Shown here: one piece after another, positions 11,301 through 23,110 of the stretch
Position numbering within the stretch: the first letter of the stretch is position 1
Layout of the letters: each line of letters begins with the position of its first letter
Origin: Dicaeum eximium
Taxonomy: Eukaryota; Chordata; Aves; Passeriformes; Dicaeidae
NCBI GenBank assembly: GCA_013396995.1
Contig: VWZP01010946.1
Span: forward strand, 1 to 64,000
Direction: 5' to 3'
Length of the DNA stretch: 64,000 bases
Program-made: the position numbers and the translations under genes
Notes under the pieces: model-generated
Databases searched by the model: none
Told to the model about the DNA's origin: nothing
Seen by the model: the letters and a program-made list of their open reading frames with translations, nothing else

Positions 11301-14300
11301 AGTCACAACTTATTTGATTCATTCATTTTTGAGAACAATCTCTAAGATCCAGATCTTCAGTTTCAGAAAATTTGCATAGTACAATTAACAGTGGGTGAAA
11401 ACATAATTCTAGACTGAATTAACTCTGGTAACAGCTCTGGCAAATTTTTGTTCATGTAGTCTAGGGATAGGCAAGTATAATTACATTTTAAGCTAGGTAG
11501 TGAAGTACAAATGAAAGCCGAGTAAAAAATATGACCCATGGTGTTTTACCTGGACAACATCTTCAAATAATTCAGAATCAAACATTTTATGTTCTAGATC
11601 TCTTTTTGTTTTTGGTTTTTTTTTCAAAAATTCTCCTAGTAGCAGAGATAATTCTGAAATTAAAGATATCTTTATATCTGTGCATACACAAAGACACAGA
11701 ATATTTCATATTTAGATTAGTAATGTATGTGTAGCCTGATCTTCCCACTTCCTTTTTAGACTAATACAGCTCTGCTAACTTCTGCAACCTGTCATTCATT
11801 CTATTTAAAGAATAAAAGTTAAAATTGTGTGAAATCAGGAACTATATTAAGATCTGAGATATTAACAAATAGACCATTTCCCTGCAGGAAGTCAATAATA
11901 ATCCACAGTAATCTTCCAAATATCTAATACCTAAAATATATTCCAAACATATCAAAAAATGTGTCTGGGGTTAGTTAAATTATTTTTTTTTTACTCATTA
12001 GTAGCTCTTTTCCAATCCTTAGTTCATCTTTCTTAGAAGTTTTTTAATAAAAAGATTATTGTAAAGGTATTTACAGTGAGGATCAATGGTGCAGGAGGAT
12101 TTTAAATGTCAAGTTCCCCCTCACAGTCAATATTTTTTGCTGTGAAATGGCACTGGGCTTTAACAACAATACCTAGAAACATCCAAGCCTCTAACTTGGA
12201 CATTAAACTTGGAACCAATATTAGGTGAGCTCTCTTAATAATCCAAGGTCTATGATAAAGAAGAATAGGAAATTTTTTCAAATATATATATAAATATTTA
12301 TATTTATAAATGTGTGTGCATTTTTCTTCAGATGAGAACAGATTTTAAATTGTTCTGATAGTGGATATTTCAGAGTTTTTTATTTCATAACAAAATAAAA
12401 AATTACTAACAAAATGAAAAAAAAAGTCTTCATGCTTGTAGGACATTTAAAAATCATTCAGGGAAGGATAAGGATAGACTTTCCCTCTTGGACAGTTTCC
12501 AAGAGAGACTTCTCAGTGGTGTGGTGATAGATCCTCTTTTTCCTTAGGAATTCCACTGCTGAGTTTTTGAGGAGTTATAAATCTGCAGCCATCACCAAAA
12601 ATTCTACATAAAGATTTCTGCAGACAAAATAACTTCATATCTATTTCTTTAAAAAACATTCATATAAACATTCCCTAAGTTGGGAGAAGACAATCTTTAT
12701 TTCTAAGGACTGAGCAGTTAGTTTACTGAATACTGAGAAATTATGTAATTTATAAGACACTACAGAGAAGTGGAGACTTCTCACCCACCTTCAGAACGTG
12801 GTATTTATGCTTAAATACATAAATAGAAAAATAAAAGAAAAAGAGGTGACATTATATTGAGAAAAAAGGGAATCATTGAACTCTAACAGTGCTTTATAGA
12901 CCTCAAAAATGTGGTTTTAATCTATATTTAATTCCTTACATTTCCAACCTTTAAGGCTTTAAAAAATGGCTTAACAGTTTAAATAGTAGATATTACAGCT
13001 CTTGCTGTTTCACTTTTCCATGCCTAATGTTTATAATGGCACTCACTTTCAGTAGAAATGTGATACTCAAAAGTAGAAAGTCTCAGGAAAGGGTTTCTTA
13101 TAGACAAAGAATTTTGGTGGTAAGAAATTCCAAGTGTAGTTTTAAGTTCTTCACCTCCAGATCTAACAGCACCATCTTGGCCAGTACTAAACTTTGTTTG
13201 TTCCAAACTGAAAATACTGTTTCAGGTGACAAACACCTGGCCTCCTCTCCTTTTCACTGTGAAGAATAAAGCTCTTTATTACGTTATAGTACCTGCAGAT
13301 CAAAATGTTCTGCTGTCTTACTGAAAAAAAAAAGCCCCAGAGGTATTTGATAAATCTATCCTTGCTGTCTTCTATCTTGAGCATTTCAGAGATGGAATAG
13401 CTGCAAAGATATAGGATTTTTTTACACATATGTACACAAACACACAGGAACAGGCATACTCTTCTCAAGGAAGCCAATGTAAATTCAGTGTAAATTCCAA
13501 GGGATAATAGTCTGGTATATTGCAAAACCTAAGGAAAAATAATTCAGTTCTGTTGGAAACAAGGTCAAGATACTGAGCTTTACTCCAAAAGAAGCTTCAA
13601 CAGAATATGCATTTTGCTCAGCTGCCCCTCAAAAATAGCATTGCAATTTTCCCCAGTACAGCTGAACTGAAAAGCACATTCTGTAATTTTTACTGCAGAA
13701 ACCCAGGGATGCTGTTTGATCACTCAGTTTCTGTAGGCCACAGAGTTTCTGTTGTACAGATCAGAGGAGGCACAAGTGAAGGATTCTGTCAGCTGCTTCT
13801 GAAGTGCTGCAGGCTGGGGCTGGAGTGCTTGAGATTTCATTTTATTGAGGTGCCCCAACTGCAGTAAATCCCACCTGTCACAACCACAAACGCTGCTCTG
13901 AGCCCATGTGCAGCTCATGCTTTCATTGTCTGGATGGAGACTTCAAGATCAGGCCCTTGCACAGATCAAACTTCAAATCATAGAGGAGAAAATTTTGTAG
14001 AGGACAAAACCAAGGCAGTCTTGCAAAACTCTTATCTTGATCCAGTCTTATTTTCCATTTATGTTAACGATGTAGAACAGGTAGCTTGGAGCTCTTTATC
14101 TTTTCACTGATTGTACCATTCTGTATTCTGTACACACTTCATTGTCCTCAGTTATAAATGAGCTATAACAGAATTTTAATAAAATTCAGGAAACATTTTC
14201 TGATTCATGCTTGCTATTAAGCACAAGTAAAATGAAATTTATTATTTCAGTTGGGATAGTACATTTAGTGCTGATATATCACCTAAGATATTAACTCCTA

Positions 14301-14589
14301 ATAAGATGCTACTGAAATATATTTCAGCTTGTAAACACTCAAGTGTTTTGTTGGGCTGTGCCCTGGTTTTTTACTGCACAACATGAATAACTAGATTTTC
14401 TGCACTATAACATGTTTTGTTAAATTCACTCAACCAAGCAACTGCAGATTCAAGAAATTAGTTATTTCCTATCAAGGGGTATGTCAGTGTTATATGATGA
14501 GTGTTTCCCACATAATATGGAAGGGAAAAAGAGATTTCACTTTTACAAGCTTTCTTTGTTGCAAGAATTTCCTCCCCTTTTCTTTGCAG
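8319..14589. other. Long unique non-coding stretch
   Basis: No gene is recognised in about 6 kb. Open frames are short; the longest (13187-13525 minus, 112 codons) is Phe/Leu/Ser-rich without a known motif. 9590-10110 is free of simple repeats and carries an exact POU octamer ATTTGCAT at 9598-9605, so it is noted separately as a possible conserved non-coding element. A small run of TA/TTTA repeats lies near 12279-12312. Confidence 0.5.
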
Positions 14590-14673
14590 CTTACACAGGC
14601 TGTTGAACCAGATTGCCTTGGGAATAAGATACCTGGAAATACTGGGCACATGACCATTTACAGAACATTTCTT
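14590..14673 (+). other. Weak candidate exon (84 bp)
   Basis: A long pyrimidine tract (cctccccttttctttgcag) ends in AG at 14588-14589. The following 84 bases are open in frame 0 as 28 codons starting LTQAVEPDCL and ending IYRTFL, then a weak GTATGA donor. A second frame is also open for about 20 codons. If the donor is not used, the frame stops after one more codon, and an AATAAA-like signal lies near 14772, so a terminal exon is the other option. I do not recognise the peptide. The acceptor is good and the rest is thin. Confidence 0.15.
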
Positions 14674-17600
14674 GTATGAAATATATATACATATAATGTC
14701 CATATATAACTTGTTCTTATTGGATAATTCTGCATTTAATTAATCCTGATCTGGTAGTCCATGTATTTTTTTAATAAAAAAAATTATTTCAATTTTTATA
14801 AGTCAATTTTCTATCCCATAAACTTTTATTTAATCTTTCTCTCTGAATTTTGGCCACAGTCTCACCACTTTACTCTTGATTTATGAACATTCTCTCTTTG
14901 TCTACTTTGTCCCTTGGAGGGATAATTTGCAGCAGTTATTTGACAAGTACTGGGAGAAAGCCATTTCCTCTCTCTTTGCCTAGCTGTTGAGGCAGTGAGA
15001 GTAAAGAGACCCTATAAACCATTTTACCTTCCTTAAAGTCCACAGAGATCAATGGATTCTGCTCCTTTGCTGAATTCCTCAGTGCCATATCTAGGTCATA
15101 TTTTTACACTGAAGTTCAAAGGTTGCAGACAGAACTTAAAAACACCATGGCTTTTTCAGCACCAAAACTTAGTCACCTTCTTGGTTACCTAAGATCATTT
15201 ATAACAACTTCAAAGAGAAGACCAGAATTCAGACCATGAGACAAATTCAGTGTGGATAAAATGCCTAGGAAAACCTGGACACATTCAGAAGTCTGCCTTA
15301 TAGCAGACAAAGGGGTTTTTCTCAGTGAATGTCCACAGAGCTCAGCTGGGAACAATGAGATGCAATATTTTAGATTTGCTCTTGAGAATCCTGAGAATTT
15401 GCTAAATCTCTGTGTTCAAATGTTTTCCTCTTTGTAAATGTCACAGCTCACTGTTACTGAATGTTTATCTGTTTTAACGCCTCACTGAAACAAAAGCCAT
15501 ATTTGAAATTTTGTCCTTTTATTTGTAGAGAAAAATCATGAGCAGCTAAGGCACAGAAGCCTTTTCCTAATACTCATCCTTGCTAAATACTGATTTAATG
15601 TCCCTGTTATGGCTAAGAGTGAAAGACTCTTAGTAGCAACATGATGCAAGATATTTGAGTATTGAGGCTGTTGTCTTGTTGGAGTTTCAAGAGGGAGCAA
15701 AAACAAAAAGAGGTATAACAATGAACAGAATGGGATGGAGAGCTTATAATGTACAGCCTGAACCAGGACAAGGATAATTTGCTTCAAGCCTGTTACAGCC
15801 CTTGAAATAAGCTAGCTGTATGAAAATGCTGGGATTTTAAATATAGCTCTCTGTCTAAGCACTTCAATTTCCCACTGTTCTACAATAGGAAGCGACAACT
15901 TCACATATTGAAAGAGTCCATTTAAAGTCACCTAAAGAATTTTAAAATACATCTCCATCTGATGTGATGCCAAAGCCTGGAAACTTCTGCAACAGGCTTA
16001 AAGAGAACACAGAACTTCCAATATCTCTCTTCTCTGTGAGGCAGTGGGAACTTTGGACAGTGATGATCAAAGGGCAACTCTGTTCCTTGGCCCACATTCC
16101 CCTGTGTGCTCCCTGTGCTCCTCTTCACACGCCCAAAACTTTCACCACCAACAAGCCTTTCCAAAAACCCAAACGTGTGAAAGAACAGCGATTCTTAAAT
16201 AAGGTCAATGACAATATTTAATCTTTAAAGGAGGAACTAATCCTTTCCAAATTGCAACCAGGCCATTCCTATTAAGCTAACAAGCAGAGAATGTCTTTCC
16301 CAGCTCAAACTACATGGCAGCCCTCGGTGTATCATTTCATGGAACTCAAAGACAGATAAGTCACCCTTGGGGGGACCCATAACTCTATTTGGTTGCACAG
16401 GAGTAACTGGAGAAATAAAGCATTTGATTAGTTTCATTTAGATTTAAATCCTGAGTTTTAAGGGGGAAAAAAAAATAAAAGGCAATTTGCTCTTACAGGT
16501 CACTACCTCTTGCAAAAACAGTGAGAATAGGAGGGCTTGGCAGTGGCATTTTTAGAGTTCCCAATCATGTGACATGACAAGGTTTGACAATGAAAAAATT
16601 ATTCTTTGCCTTGGTGACCAAATTCCTTGCTTTGGAATCTTCCAGCAAGGAAGATCCAGGTGTGACCACCTGGCTCAGACTCAGGGCTGCAGTGAAGAGG
16701 ATGGGAATACCTTTGGAGAAGAAGTTCCAGGGAAGCAGCACGGGACCATGCCCACAGGGCTCCTGGCAGCCACAGTGGAGCTGCTGCTGTGGGAAAAAGC
16801 CACAAAGCTTCTTTGGGAAGTGCTGGTTTGAAAAAGCAAGGCTGTGTATTAACCCACCTTCCCCTGAGACCTCCTCCTCTCTACAACCAAAATCTTTCTG
16901 GAGAGGTCACTGACAAATTCAGGTTATTACCCAGTGGTGTTGTTTGCAGTGCTGTTGACCTCTAGTATGTGAATTTTTCTAAATACAGGCTCTGCCTAAG
17001 GGCAGTAGTAGTGAAGTGTCCTAACCCACGAATAGAGAAGAAAGATTACAGTGGCTGTTCTATATAACTTAGTTTGAGAACAAATTTTCCTGAAAGTAAA
17101 GCATATTTTAATGTGACTGCCCTCAAAACTTACTTGTATTACCCTTATTTCCCCAATTTTTCCACTGAAAGAGAAAAAAGTCACTGTACAGTGACTCAAC
17201 AAGAAGTACCTGAAACGTTTCTTTCTGTAAAAAGTTGATTGTGTTTAAAATGCTTAGCTAAAACTGTTCATAAAAATTCTGATCTAGATACTGGTTTTAA
17301 ACAGGGTTTGTTTAATGTGTTTAAATAGAAAACAATCAGTGCAGTATAAATGGACAGTTCCATTGAAGAGTGTTGCAGCAGAAAAATATTTTACAATGTA
17401 TTGTAAAGAGTTTGTATTTACAATATATTTTCATTAAAGAGATCTGTGTTAAAGAAGCTGTTTTCAGAAACAAACAGTAAACCTTCTTCAGTATAGAATG
17501 TGTTTCCATTAACACTTTCTACATAAGGAAAATACATTTAGAAATAAAACATTCTATTGGTTGTTTTGCATAAAAGGTGCATTAGCATGGAAAATTTCAG

Positions 17601-18113
17601 CAAAAGTTATAATCTATTTTTGACAGTATTTACCAACTTCATTCGTGGTGGAAGTGCATACTACTCTCAGGGTAGGTGAATTGTTGTTTTGGAGAAGATA
17701 CATATTCTTCATGATTGCTGTAAATGCAGTATTTTCTCCCTAAAGAATTCCCCATGGTAAAAATGCTGGATTAGAGAATGGTTTGGGTCACAGCAGCACT
17801 CAGAGGTTCAGCCCAGATCAGGGCAAGGTGCTGAGCTGACACAAAGTTTCTTCCCTGAAGAAATTCAATTTATTTTTGAGAAAAAGGTAAAAAAAAATAT
17901 GGGGGGGAGGAGGGATGGAATATCTGAGGTGGAAGGCTTTATTTAAGCTCATATCCACATCCTTACCACAACACAGAGGAGAAGCCAGGTGACCACAGTT
18001 TGAATGGAGGTCTAGTAGAGCCACTAGGATATTTGGTATATAAAGTTTTTCACTGCCTTATTCTCTGCTTGCTTTGTTTTTCACTGCCACATCACAATCT
18101 TCTGTCCTTTTAG
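14674..18113. other. Non-coding sequence with one G+C-richer patch
   Basis: Mostly A+T-rich unique DNA. 16600-16900 is richer in G+C and opens two overlapping plus-strand frames (85 and 109 codons), with a shorter minus-strand frame opposite. Frames open on both strands at once indicate composition rather than coding. No repeats or RNA genes are recognised. Confidence 0.5.
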
Positions 18114-18227
18114 GGGCCTGAGCACAAAGATGATGGATTTACAGACAGCCAGCAGGGAATGCCTTCAAAGGCACTCTTTGAACAGTTCATTCATGCTCCT
18201 ACTAATCACTCAGATGCAATACTTTTG
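18114..18227 (+). CDS. Candidate internal coding exon, unknown protein
   Basis: A good 3' splice site (tcttctgtccttttag, AG at 18112-18113) is followed by exactly 114 bases open in frame 0, then an acceptable donor (TTG/GTAAAT at 18228). The 38 codons begin GPEHKDDGFTDSQQG and end PTNHSDAILL. The peptide is mixed, hydrophilic and free of low complexity, unlike most open frames here. 114 is a multiple of three, so the exon could be skipped without a frame change. One other frame is open across it, which weakens the case. If the donor is not used, translation stops three codons later. I cannot assign a family. Neighbouring exons are not visible within several kb, which would fit a large-intron gene. 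Confidence 0.3.
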
Positions 18228-18824
18228 GTAAATACCTAATTGTGTTAGAACTGCACTTTTTTATCCCTAAGGTTAAGGTTTGGGACGTTTTTTATTCTAG
18301 CTCACCAGACCACAACAGTTTTGTTTTTTTTTTCTGAAGCATTCATAATTTCAATTCAACACGTTTGCCAGGGGTAGCTATTTTGTAAGTGGTTTTATAA
18401 GGGTGCACTCACTACACTCAAAATTAATAGATGTATTGTGACAATAGAAAGTCCAGAAATCGAGTCAGAGCTTATTTACACTTTTATAAATTAAAGGATT
18501 CCATTCAAGTCATTTTGCTATAATGATTATAAGCCATCAGGAATTAATGCAGAAAGCTAATATTGTACCAAGAATGTGAATAATATTTTCCAATATGCAT
18601 TTTGTTGCTGCACTAAGATATTTACATGCTAAAGAGTGCATATTGTATATAGTATTAATACCTTTAAATCAATTCAATATTCTATGCAACTCCATTAATG
18701 TAATGTTATGGTTAGGAATTTAAATGCAAAAATGACAAGAAACTTTAAAGCTGTTTCCCACAGCAGACATAACTCACTTGTATATAAATTTCAATGTAAC
18801 TGGAGTAGTAAAAATATGAAAATT
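18228..18824. other. A+T-rich sequence downstream of candidate exon
   Basis: No open frame of note. The sequence is rich in ATTA and TTTAAAT motifs without simple repeats. If the exon at 18114 is real, this is intron. Confidence 0.45.
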
Positions 18825-18853
18825 AATTCCTTAAAAGAGTTTTTTAAGGAATT
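18825..18853. repeat. Perfect inverted repeat, 12-bp arms
   Basis: AATTCCTTAAAA at 18825-18836 is the exact reverse complement of 18842-18853, with a 5-base loop GAGTT. No T-run terminator context applies in a vertebrate genome; function is unknown. Confidence 0.85.
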
Positions 18854-18963
18854 TATCACATCAGTGATTGTTCAATGACTTAGAAGCACTTTGCTGCTCC
18901 ACAGCCACTCAGAGCCAAGAAATCTCAAATGAGCCCTGCTTCATCCACATTTTAGACAACTCC

Positions 18964-19015
18964 TACAGCCTGCTCAGAACCAGTTCTGATACAGCCTGCT
19001 CAGAACCATTTCTGA
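18964..19015. repeat. 26-bp tandem duplication, two copies
   Basis: Units at 18964-18989 and 18990-19015 both start TACAGCCTGCTCAGAACCA and differ at one base (G/T). The near-identity suggests a recent duplication. Confidence 0.93.
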
Positions 19016-19624
19016 CTTCATTTGTGAGGATTTAATCAGTTTGAAGGCACAAAGTCTTCGCTGTCCTCAGGAGCAGACGTGGGACAAACAGTGACACTGG
19101 GGACTGCAGGTTGTTCAACCACAGCCTCCAGCTATCACCACTCTTCATTAAGGTCTTCCTGCAAATTAATTCTCCCCAGTATTTGTTTCAGCTAGGGCAG
19201 ACAGAATTTTTTCTGTGCTGTCCTCTATTCCTATTTGGCATGTTGGATGAAAGAGGTTCCTTCTGCTCAAGCACCAAATAAAACAAACCACAGTTAGTAA
19301 TGTGAAAGTGAAACTCTCTGTAAGGCTCAAAAAAAAACTCTTGAAAAGACTTGTAAAAGAGCTTACAGTTGTTCATGTAGTCTGAGTTAGATGCACAGGA
19401 CAAATATTGGCAAGATATTCTCAACAAAGTAACAAAAAGGACTTTACTGGCCACTTCAGAGAATCAGAGAACTTTGGCAAAAAGTTTAAAGCAGCATTCA
19501 GTCAACATGAAACACTTTCCAAAACATTAACTTAGTCCATTCAGCTTCACCACGTATCTAAGGCCAAATTATTTGTGTCTGCACACGAACTCACCCCAAG
19601 AGTTAGAGCACACAGGTAGTATAT
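19016..19624. other. Non-coding sequence, nothing recognised
   Basis: Unique sequence. An 88-codon minus-strand frame at 19188-19454 has no recognisable feature. Confidence 0.5.

Positions 19625-19668
<44 letters not shown>
19625..19668. repeat. (GTA)n microsatellite
   Basis: Uninterrupted GTA trinucleotides for 44 bases (14 full units plus two bases). A pure array of this length is expected to vary in length between individuals. Confidence 0.97.
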
Positions 19669-22600
19669 TTTTCACAGAGTGTATCACTGAGTGAAGAATT
19701 TAGGGTTTTAGGATTTTAATATGAGAGTGAACAGGAGACAAGATGGAGGATTTTGAGTGTTGTCCCTTCTTCCTTCTTGTCCTTCTTCAGCTCCATTTTC
19801 TGAATTAAAGAAGAAAGCATAACTGAGACAGTAGGTACTAATTAAAAAGTAGTATGAGTGATTTTTGCAATTATTTCTAAGCACATCAGATGGAGAATAC
19901 CTCTTCCTCAAGCAGCTTCCATGTCATCTTGCATAAGTTTACCATTGATGGAAGAAAAATATGCTCCTGGAACTTTTAATTATTTGTTTATAGTTGTGAT
20001 CCAGAGCCCAGGGAAGACTGTAGTCACACTTACACTACTCAAGGGAAGACACAGGTTGACTCTTTGAGGCAATGTGAAATTTGTACCAAAATAATTTCCA
20101 GTATTTTTTGTTGATTTCAAATTTTATGAATAATATCTCTTGAGGAAGGTAAGTGAACATACAACCAGCTTTAATGCTCATACAAGCACTTATCTTGTGG
20201 TCAGCCACATTCTGAAAGCCAATTGGTTTCATATATTTTAGTATACACCTGAAAGTGTCTTTGGAACTACTGCAGCTTCAGAGAGTTAATACAGTACTTC
20301 TAAAAGATATTTCTTTTACCTTGGAAGGGTCTTGGACAAGGGGGGATTCCTTTTGGGAGGGTCAGGAATTAATTAGAATTACTTTTCGAATAGGAATTTT
20401 ACTTAACAGAACCCAGCAGGATTGAAACTTAATGTCCCCAGAGAAGGCACATACTTGAGGAATTATAGGAGTTGGCTCAATTTCTAGGCAAAATCTCAGG
20501 CACTAAAAGATCCTTTTTATAATTATCATTGTAGAAACATATGGCAAGTGATTATATTAACATATGAAAGTACCTACTTAAACAAAATTATGCTCTTTTT
20601 ACACAAGCTAGTTGTAAGTCAATATTTTTTATATATAAGACTAATAAATAAAGTATTGATGGAGTCTTTCTTCCTCATACATATAGTCAAATGAGCTTAT
20701 TATTCTTATCTTTTTATATTGTTTTACACATTATCATATTTATGTTCAATATTTTAGGGATCTATCATGTTCAGTTTCCAGATTCAGTGTTCTATTGCAA
20801 TTTTTTTTCTGGTTTAAAGGTATTACAGGCATAGGAAGGGTTTTTTTTTTCTTTTGCTACCTATGTGTGTGTCCACTGAGAATCTCTATGTCAACAGGCA
20901 AAAATCATTGTGGATATTATAATGTGACCTTGAGTCACTGTCAGAGCAGGGATCTATTTTATTTTGTTATTATTGGAATACAGAGATAGCCAGCGGTATT
21001 TGTAGTGACCAGTTTAATCATTATTACATTTTGAAGGTGTCCTAACTTATCAGTGGTCATCTTGCAGGGAAAAGTCAACAGGACCAGCAATGGCCAAGGC
21101 TGAGGATCACAGGCAGCAAAGAGCCTTGGCAGCCAGCACCCTTTGAGGATCCATGTCCTGCCCAAACACTCCAGCCAGCAATCTGACTGGCCAGTGTTCT
21201 TTGGTTGCTTCTAAAAACAGAAATCAGTGACTGTCCAGCACTTTATTACCTTGAAATTCCCACACACGTGCACACACACACCAGAGACTGCAGCTGTGGG
21301 ATTTACACCAAGAAAAATATGCAGTTTTTCCTTGGGAAAAAAAAAAAAAAAGATTGAAAATTCAAGCTGACAAAACCTATTATTTCTACTTTCACACCCA
21401 GCCATGTGCACAGTCATTTGTTGCTGCAGAGAGGTGGAAAAAGCAGAGCTGGCACAGAAGCAGGGGAAAAAATCAACCTCACCCAACACTTATCCCAAGC
21501 ATGAATGTCTTTGGAGATTGAATTCTGCACTGCACCATGGCAGGGGCAGTACCTCCTACTCAGCCCACTCTCTGTTGGCTGATCATTAGGCCACTTTCTT
21601 TCTCATGTATGTAAATTAGTGAATGAATATTATTAAACTAACTCTGTAAAAGCTGGGATTTATACAACTAATAAACACTTCTGTGGATTTTGGGGCTTTT
21701 ATCCAAAAGAGGGAACACAGACAATTTGCTCAGGTTATGCTGCCTATAAATAGGCACAGTAGCAGTTTTGACTATAAAAAAGATTACAGGCTCATGTATC
21801 ATTCACCAAAAAGCACACAGAAATCAAAAATGTGCCATGAAATTTTTCATTTCGTCCTGTAAGAGCCAAATTAGTTGTCAAAGGCCAACATGTGTAGCCC
21901 ACAAAACCATGCTTGGTTTGCTTGGGATGTAATTCCACACCCGGCTGATGCAGGCTGGCCACTGACAAACCTGCATGATCAGAGACAGAGCCCAGGAGTG
22001 CTGAGAGAGCCACTTCTGCAGTGATCCTGCATGTGGGGAAGCTTTTGTTATAAATAATGCTTCTGTTCCATGATAAGAGACAGAGAGGGACACCCTGAGC
22101 AGGAAAAGGTGTCCGTGAAATCAGCTTCCAGACCAGCCCCACCCTCTCACCTCACACTCTGTATTTCATGTTGCCTATCAAAATGCTTCCATTATCTGTC
22201 ATTTCTGGTTTTGTTGCATTTTGTAAATTGATACTACAGAAAGAAATTATCCCTCTAGTTCTAGCAACTGAACCACAAAACCTCTGTTGAAAATGGAAGG
22301 AAGAGAGCTCACTCCTCCTCCCCAACATACACAGAAGTGGTAGAACTAAAATGATGCTACTGTTGCCAGGCTGAAATAAATTTTCTTCCTTATTTGTGTT
22401 GTCTTATTAACAGTAATGCATTTTCTAACAGATGAACTTACTGTCATTCCAGAGAATATGTGTTTTATTGATGAAAAGAAGAGAAAATCATTAACAGTAA
22501 TGCTGGTGAAGGTGCACGTCTTGGTAGAAACAGAATGGAAAATACAAATAGAATATTAAATGGAACAGCTATCAGGAACATGAAATTAGTCAAGTGCAAA

Positions 22601-22734
22601 GGCACAAGATAAATCACTTAAGAAAAAGAGTCATACAGCTGAAATATTTGCAAGTAGTGCAGCCCTGCTAGCTACAGTTAGCTCTGCCATACGAGGGGAC
22701 TGAAATAGTCTGGTTAATGAAAACTTCAAGATTA
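19669..22734. other. Non-coding sequence with poly-A tract
   Basis: Unique A+T-rich sequence. A 15-base A run lies at 21337-21351 and a short CA-type run near 21261-21280. The open frame at 21792-22142 (minus, 116 codons) overlaps another in a shifted frame and has no known motif. Confidence 0.5.
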
Positions 22735-23110
22735 TGGACATATTACAGGCATCAGCTGGAACCAGGCAGGGCTTTCAAGCCATGGTTCAGATCTGTCCTC
22801 AGCTGACCCGAGCTGGTCCTTGCACAGCCATGGAGCTGTCCCTGTGTCCCTTGGCCCTCTGCTCCTTGCCCGAGCCAGCTCCGAGCTCCCGTGGCACGGC
22901 TGGCACTCCCCAGGAGCAGATTTCAGCTGTGTGGGATGAAACCAGCTCAGCCTGGTGGGGCTGTCACTGAGCCTGCAGGGCCATCTGGTGCTGCTCTTCC
23001 CTGGCCATGGAAGGGGCTTGGCCACGCTCCTGAAAGCACCTGGAGCTGGGATCAGCCGCTCGCTGCGCCACCCTTATCCCACCATGAATTTATTGTGGAA
23101 CATGGATCAA
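22735..23110. other. G+C-rich patch
   Basis: This block is clearly richer in G+C than its flanks, with CAGCTG, GAGCTC and CCTGG words and a few CpGs (for example cagccgctcgctgcgcc near 23054-23070). Four overlapping open frames on both strands (62-102 codons) run through it, which is expected from the loss of A+T-rich stop codons. I do not recognise a protein or a repeat family in it. Confidence 0.5.

Noticed and set aside
13285..13335. Minus-strand micro-exon (strong acceptor, CAG/GTACTA donor)
   Set aside because: The pyrimidine tract is a simple poly-A complement and the unit is only about 28 bases.
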